From: Anaerolineaceae bacterium
GTDB taxonomy: Bacteria; Chloroflexota; Anaerolineae; Anaerolineales; Anaerolineaceae
DNA length: 9,354 bases
Assembly (NCBI GenBank): GCA_028714615.1
Contig: JAQTMA010000158.1
Coordinates: forward strand, 1-9,354
Reading direction: 5' to 3'
Shown here: positions 6,193 to 9,354 of the stretch, one piece after another
How the letters are laid out: each line of letters begins with the position of its first letter
How positions within the stretch are numbered: the stretch's first letter is position 1
Position numbers and translations under genes: made by a program
Notes under the pieces: model-generated
Told to the model about the DNA's origin: nothing
Databases searched by the model: none
What the model saw: only the letters and a program-made list of their open reading frames with translations

Positions 6193-7530
6193 ATGAAATT
6201 CACTCGTCTTTTGCTTGGATTTATGGTCGTCGCTGCCTTGGTTGGTTTCACAGTTCAACCAGCATCCGCTGTCACCTATACCTATTTTACCGGCTTTCAG
6301 GTGCAGAATCTAGATGCGACCGATGCCACCGTAACCGTCAACTTTATTGACCAAACCGGGGCATCCGTAGCCAGCGTAAATGACACGATTGCGGCCAGCA
6401 GTTCGAAGACCTACTACCCGCTACCTGCTTCAGTCCCAACTGGTTTCAAAGGGTCGGTAGTGATTTCTTCAAACACCCGCCTGGCTTCCGTCGTGAACAT
6501 TCAAGCCAATAGCCCTTCTAATGTGTCCGCAGCTTATGTCGGTGCATCAACGGGAAGCACTACAGTTTTGCTCCCCCTGCTCATGAAAGCTAACTCTGGT
6601 TATGATACCTGGTTCAGCGTACAGAATGTTGGTACTGCTGCGACCAACATCCATGTAGTATATTCGGATGGCCAGGTTGCTGATGCAACTGCTGTTGCCG
6701 TCGGAGCCTCGGCTGTCTTCAAGCAAGCGACTGAAACACATCCGGTTAAAGTGTTTTCCGGTGTCGTAACCTCCTCAGCCTCCCCTGTGGCAGCCACTGT
6801 AATAGAAGAGGGCACCAGCATCATTTTCGCCTACTCTGGCTTCAATAATGGCAGCCAGAACCCTGTTATGCCTCTAATCAATACCAATAACTCTGGCTAC
6901 CAAACTGGCGTCCAAATCCAGAATGTCGGCACAGTTTCATCCGATGTTACAGTTAGCTACACACCTGCTAGCGCTGGTACCGCATGCACTGAAACCCAGA
7001 CCATTCCGGCTGGCCAGTCCAAGACCTTCGCTCTGTATCCATTCGCCGGATCCGCTCAGCCGGGCATTACCTCCAACTGCGCCAACGCCAAGTTTATTGG
7101 ATCTGCCTTGGTAACCGGTAACACAGGTAATGCTAAACTGGTTGCGGTTGTCAACCAGTTCAAGACTGGTTTCAACGGTGAAGCATATGGCGCCTTTGAT
7201 CCCGCTGCTGCTACATCAAATGTCGTTCTCCCCTTGATCATGGACCGCCGTGGTACCTCCGCTCAGTTCTGGACTGGTATACGCGTCATGAATGTGGGTA
7301 CGGCAGCTACAACCGTAACATGCACGTTTACAGGTTCGAGCCATACTGCGACAGCAACCCTTCAGCCAAACCAAACCATGGTCGATATTCAGCAGAATGC
7401 AATCGCAGCGAACTATGCAGGTTCTGGTACTTGCACCACCAGCGGTGGTAAAATCGTCGGTGTCGTAAACGAGCTAAGCAGCATCCTGCCTGGTGATAAC
7501 CTCCTGGTATACGAAGCGATTAGCCAATAA
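6193..7530 (+). CDS. Secreted protein with four tandem related beta domains, function unknown
   Basis: A 445-residue protein with a classical Sec signal peptide (residues 1-26, MKFTRLLLGFMVVAALVG, then FTVQPASA, cleavage after ASA). The mature part is Ser/Thr/Ala/Val/Gly-rich and consists of four diverged copies of one module, at about 33-130, 133-229, 232-350 and 353-445. Modules 2-4 open with a pattern like 'SGYxTGxQxQNVGTxxxxVTVxY'. Each of the first three closes with L-P-L or M-P-L near 127-129, 226-228 and 346-348. In between lie an 'IPAGQSKTF'-type turn and a GSVV/GVV/GSALV strand followed by VAxVN. Module 3 has Cys265/Cys296 and module 4 has Cys377/Cys414, possible disulfides. No membrane anchor, LPXTG or S-layer homology domain is seen. 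It may be a surface coat, adhesin or matrix protein; that is inference only. Strong promoter and ribosome binding site signals suggest abundance. Confidence 0.88.
   Translation: MKFTRLLLGFMVVAALVGFTVQPASAVTYTYFTGFQVQNLDATDATVTVNFIDQTGASVASVNDTIAASSSKTYYPLPASVPTGFKGSVVISSNTRLASVVNIQANSPSNVSAAYVGASTGSTTVLLPLLMKANSGYDTWFSVQNVGTAATNIHVVYSDGQVADATAVAVGASAVFKQATETHPVKVFSGVVTSSASPVAATVIEEGTSIIFAYSGFNNGSQNPVMPLINTNNSGYQTGVQIQNVGTVSSDVTVSYTPASAGTACTETQTIPAGQSKTFALYPFAGSAQPGITSNCANAKFIGSALVTGNTGNAKLVAVVNQFKTGFNGEAYGAFDPAAATSNVVLPLIMDRRGTSAQFWTGIRVMNVGTAATTVTCTFTGSSHTATATLQPNQTMVDIQQNAIAANYAGSGTCTTSGGKIVGVVNELSSILPGDNLLVYEAISQ
6289..7527 (+). repeat. Four protein-level repeats inside the secreted protein
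   Basis: The four modules cover approximately 6289-6582, 6589-6879, 6886-7242 and 7249-7527. They share the entry signature 'TGxxVQNVGTxAxxVTV' and the exit signature 'LPL(I/L)M'. They are diverged at DNA level, so this is an old internal duplication rather than a recent tandem expansion. Module 3 is the longest, with an insertion that contains two cysteines. Boundaries were set by eye. Confidence 0.7.
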
Positions 7531-7534
7531 CACC

Positions 7535-7563
7535 TTACCTAACCTCTAAAAAGTGAGTACAAT
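7535..7563 (+). promoter_or_regulatory. Weak promoter candidate for the lipoprotein
   Basis: TACAAT at 7558-7563 matches the -10 consensus at 5/6, with TTACCT at 7535-7540 as a poor -35 (3/6) at 17-bp spacing. Transcription would start near 7570, inside the inverted repeat at 7562-7589. The promoter and the stem-loop are therefore competing interpretations of the same bases. Confidence 0.25.
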
Positions 7564-7589
7564 AGAGGGCGACTTATGTCGCCCTCTAT
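7562..7589 (+). terminator. Stem-loop after the secreted protein gene, probable terminator or attenuator
   Basis: A perfect 12-bp inverted repeat (left arm 7562-7573 ATAGAGGGCGAC, loop TTAT, right arm 7578-7589) begins 32 nt after the TAA of the secreted protein. It is followed by ATTTAAT, a weak T-rich tail rather than a long T run. The GC-rich core and position fit a factor-independent or stem-loop-stabilised 3' end that lowers transcription into the lipoprotein gene. It could equally be an operator overlapping the putative -10 box. Confidence 0.55.
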
Positions 7590-7607
7590 ATTTAATCCCC
7601 GGTTTGT

Positions 7608-7611
7608 GGAG
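7608..7611 (+). promoter_or_regulatory. GGAG ribosome binding site deciding the lipoprotein start
   Basis: GGAG lies 9 nt before the ATG at 7621. It directly abuts another in-frame ATG at 7612, leaving no spacing, so 7612 is unlikely. A farther in-frame ATG at 7576 lies in the hairpin loop and would place a non-hydrophobic extension before the signal peptide. The start at 7621 gives a textbook lipoprotein signal. Confidence 0.6.
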
Positions 7612-7620
7612 ATGAACCTC

Positions 7621-8103
7621 ATGAAACATGTCCTTATTAAACTGTACCTGGTTGCTCTCATGGTTGCGCTGACCGCCTGTGGTCCATCTCTACCTAAACA
7701 AACCTCTACAACAAATAATCCCCCCACCCCAGCAGTCACACAGGACCCGAGCAAGGGAAATGTACAAGCCATTATCCTTTTCGATTCCAATGGCACTTAT
7801 TTACCCTTCAAGAAGATGGATTTCTATATTACTCCTGTCATCAGCGATCCGACCGGGGAATATCGCGTCACCGGTCTTGACCGGGCGACAGCAGTCGGAG
7901 CTCAAACTGATGAGCAAGGATTTGTTTATTTCCCAAATGTTCGACCAGGGGATTATGCTATCATTATTGATAATGTGACCGTTGGTTGGTTGCTCCCAGA
8001 AACGACCGGTAATGGTGCGATAACGGTCAAGGTAGAAGCAGGGAAGACAAAGGATCTTGGGACACTAAAATATAAGAGCTTGCCTATCACCCCCGTTCCA
8101 TAA
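7621..8103 (+). CDS. Small lipoprotein with a prealbumin-like / carboxypeptidase-regulatory-like beta domain
   Basis: A 160-residue protein. The signal is MKHVLIKLYLVALMVALTAC with lipobox L17-T18-A19-C20; Cys20 would be lipidated. A Thr/Pro/Asn/Gln-rich linker (about residues 21-45) follows, then one beta-sandwich domain (about 48-153). Its pattern is VQAIILFDSNGTYLPFKKM, then VGAQTDEQGFVYFPNVRPGDYAIII (in two parts, about 100-124) and an ending VEAGKTKDLGTLKY. The 'T.E.G...F..V.PG.Y.I' motif is typical of CarboxypepD_reg/SpaA-like folds that act as structural or binding modules on surface proteins. No catalytic residues are evident. It probably sits on the outer face of the cytoplasmic membrane. 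It is downstream of the four-domain secreted protein and convergent with the Kelch regulator. Function is unknown. Confidence 0.8.
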   Translation: MKHVLIKLYLVALMVALTACGPSLPKQTSTTNNPPTPAVTQDPSKGNVQAIILFDSNGTYLPFKKMDFYITPVISDPTGEYRVTGLDRATAVGAQTDEQGFVYFPNVRPGDYAIIIDNVTVGWLLPETTGNGAITVKVEAGKTKDLGTLKYKSLPITPVP

Positions 8104-8124
8104 AACGGATCTCAGCAAGCTCTT
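8074..8124 (+). terminator. Two-tier stem-loop across the lipoprotein stop codon
   Basis: Perfect 10-bp arms AAGAGCTTGC (8074-8083) and GCAAGCTCTT (8115-8124) enclose an inner 5-bp pair CCGTT (8093-8097) / AACGG (8104-8108). The inner loop contains part of the TAA stop at 8101-8103. The right arm ends in TCTT followed by CCC, so there is no T tract. It may act as a 3'-end stabiliser or as part of a termination region. The left arm encodes KSL near the protein's C-terminus, so some of the match could be coincidental. Confidence 0.4.
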
Positions 8125-8130
8125 CCCGCT

Positions 8131-8168
8131 AGATGGTGCCAATTATCGTACAATAATTGGCACCATCT
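8131..8168. terminator. Perfect 16-bp stem-loop between convergent genes, candidate bidirectional terminator
   Basis: AGATGGTGCCAATTAT (8131-8146) is exactly complementary to 8153-8168, with a 6-nt loop CGTACA. In RNA the stem could extend by up to three further pairs, including G-U pairs. It lies between the lipoprotein stop (8103) and includes the stop codon (8143-8145) and last codons of the minus-strand Kelch gene. Neither strand has a convincing T run after the stem, so classical intrinsic termination is uncertain. Position between convergent genes is the main support. Confidence 0.5.
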
Positions 8169-9354
8169 GGTTGTAAATCGCTTGATAAGCAAGGTTGTAC
8201 GCGGTGGGTACCTCTCCGTTCAAGCCACCAAGCATATAGAGATAAGTGTCAAATGGGATCAGAGTTGATCCCGAGCTAATCCCCTTGGGAGGTTTCTCAA
8301 AGCGCTGCCATTTGTCGTTTTGATAGGAATACAGCAATGCTTCCCGGTCGACCGCCTTTCCCGGAACTTTTCCCCCTACCAGATAAACGATATTCGCCAC
8401 ACTGGTCATGCCCATTGAATATCGGCCTTCTGGCAATGCAGCTCTGGTGCTCCAGGGGTTGTTAGTCCTAGTATCTAACTCCGGCGAATAAATTTCATTA
8501 ATAGTCAATGCACGTTTGCCATCATACCCACCGCTTATGAGTATCTTACCGCTTACGACTGCGGCACCAGCAAATTGACGGGCAGTACCCATGCTGGACT
8601 TTTTCGTCCACTGGTCCCCATCCGGCGAATATTCGTAGACAGTATCCAGTACTTGGCTGCCATCCCAACCACCAAACAGGTAAAGCTTCCCGTCCATTCC
8701 TGCTAATGCATAACCACTAACATTTATAGGTACTCTAGCACCCTTCCCCCATGTGTCGTTAAGCGGATCATATATTTCTAGGAGATCTGTTGGCTGCCCG
8801 GAAGCAAGTCGTCCACCGGGGATATATATCTTTCCAGCGATCGCAGCTGCAGCAATATCAGCGACGGGTGTTGGTTTTGACCGACGGATCTCCCACCGAT
8901 CATCAACCGGGTGATAGGCATCAACTTCCCCAATCACTCCCGAGGTACTTTCCCCACCGATGACATACAGCTTGTCTTCGTAGACAGCACCACCCAGGCC
9001 GCTGCGCGCTGTAGGCAAGGCCGCTTTCTCTGTCCATCGGGGAACCGTCGGAACTACCGGTGTCTGGAGGACAGCGCTGGGTTGGCGTAAGGAAAGTGCT
9101 ATTACACCTACGGTCAGTAAAGCAATAACCCCTAGAAGAGCGATTACTCCATGGCGAGGCGTTACCTGCCCCGTTGTGAGGGATACCATGGCAGGTGCCA
9201 GATGGTTTGCCCCAGTCCTAGCCAAACTCTCCCCTCCATCAACCGCCACCCCACCCCCCGGACTCGCCACCAGACCTTCGCGAATCGCATGCAACGTGGC
9301 CTCGGTCCGTGAGGCGACCCCGATCTTGGCGAAGATATTGCGCAGATGCACTTT
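8143..9354 (-). CDS. Membrane-tethered LuxR-type HTH regulator with extracytoplasmic six-motif Kelch propeller (5' end outside window)
   Basis: The frame is open to the right edge and its first visible residues are KVHLRNIFAKIGVASRTEA, then TLHAIREGLV. This is the second half of the recognition helix and the dimerisation helix of a LuxR/NarL (GerE) HTH, so the true start lies outside the window. The GTG at 9349-9351 is an internal Val, not the start. Counting from that Val: linker about 30-66, one TM helix about 68-88 (VIALLGVIALLTVGVIAL), then six Kelch repeats. Their GG signatures are LYVIGG (128-133), IYIPGG (175-180), LYLFGG (223-228), ILISGG (270-275), VYLVGG (322-327) and LYMLGG (371-376), each preceded by a Trp at 106, 153, 201, 248, 300 or 348. 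Predicted topology is cytoplasmic HTH with an outside propeller, resembling the ToxR/CadC plan. Ligand and target genes are unknown. Confidence 0.85.
   Translation of the reverse strand, partial: KVHLRNIFAKIGVASRTEATLHAIREGLVASPGGGVAVDGGESLARTGANHLAPAMVSLTTGQVTPRHGVIALLGVIALLTVGVIALSLRQPSAVLQTPVVPTVPRWTEKAALPTARSGLGGAVYEDKLYVIGGESTSGVIGEVDAYHPVDDRWEIRRSKPTPVADIAAAAIAGKIYIPGGRLASGQPTDLLEIYDPLNDTWGKGARVPINVSGYALAGMDGKLYLFGGWDGSQVLDTVYEYSPDGDQWTKKSSMGTARQFAGAAVVSGKILISGGYDGKRALTINEIYSPELDTRTNNPWSTRAALPEGRYSMGMTSVANIVYLVGGKVPGKAVDREALLYSYQNDKWQRFEKPPKGISSGSTLIPFDTYLYMLGGLNGEVPTAYNLAYQAIYNQMVPIIVR

Noticed and set aside
7576..7620. Upstream ATG at 7576 as start of the lipoprotein
   Set aside because: It sits in the loop of the 12-bp hairpin, has no Shine-Dalgarno, and adds 15 residues that would disrupt the lipoprotein signal. 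The start at 7621 has GGAG at good spacing and a clean signal peptide.
9349..9351. GTG as start codon of the Kelch protein
   Set aside because: The preceding codon continues the LuxR HTH pattern (KVHLRN) to the window edge, so the GTG is an internal Val in the recognition helix.
1..9354. Search by eye for tRNA, rRNA, CRISPR arrays, insertion sequence ends and riboswitches
   Set aside because: No cloverleaf, regularly spaced repeat, transposase, terminal inverted repeat or conserved aptamer core was seen.

Overview
The window reads as part of a surface-glycan locus, followed by a small cell-surface protein module, from a bacterium most likely in the Chloroflexota (Anaerolineae-like). This placement is an inference from protein style: a GT2 C-terminus ending in 'EEVLYRVRR', a LuxR-HTH/TM/Kelch fusion, and secreted multi-repeat beta proteins. 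It was not tested by any search.

Left part (1-2400): the 3' end of a plus-strand membrane-anchored glycosyltransferase runs 28 bp into the 3' end of a two-gene minus-strand unit. That unit encodes two GT4-type glycosyltransferases, transcribed leftward from about 2400.

Middle part (2421-6021): a tightly packed plus-strand operon starts only 20 bp from the divergent GT4 gene. It encodes a GT2 rhamnosyltransferase-like enzyme, a methyltransferase with an N-terminal four-cysteine zinc site, a second class I methyltransferase, and a polytopic protein of the lysylphosphatidylglycerol-synthase-TM/AglD-like flippase family. Gaps are 7, 10 and 2 bp. Together with the GT4 pair these genes look like the assembly and methylation part of a lipid-linked or secreted polysaccharide pathway. 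No recognisable Wzx, Wzy, Wzz, ABC transporter or sugar-nucleotide synthesis gene is present, so the locus must continue outside the window or rely on distant genes.

Right part (6022-9354): a 171-bp intergenic region holds a plausible promoter and a near-consensus ribosome binding site. These drive a secreted 445-residue protein built of four related domains of about 95-120 residues. A 12-bp perfect stem-loop separates it from a small lipoprotein carrying a prealbumin-like/carboxypeptidase-regulatory-like beta domain. Convergent to the lipoprotein is a gene, cut by the right edge, for a membrane-tethered one-component regulator: LuxR-type HTH, one membrane segment, and an external six-motif Kelch propeller. 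The junction between the two convergent genes carries two consecutive strong stem-loops.

No RNA genes, CRISPR arrays, insertion sequences or phage genes were seen. Every gene is intact except the two cut by the window edges. GC content is higher in the edge genes (about 56% in the first 120 bases, about 68% around 9241-9300) and falls abruptly to about 38% at 121-180. This fits a variable glycan/surface island between more conserved flanks.

The most interesting items are the LuxR-TM-Kelch regulator, the four-domain secreted protein with its lipoprotein neighbour, the overlapping divergent transcription start region at about 2300-2470, and the structured 3' junction at 8074-8168.
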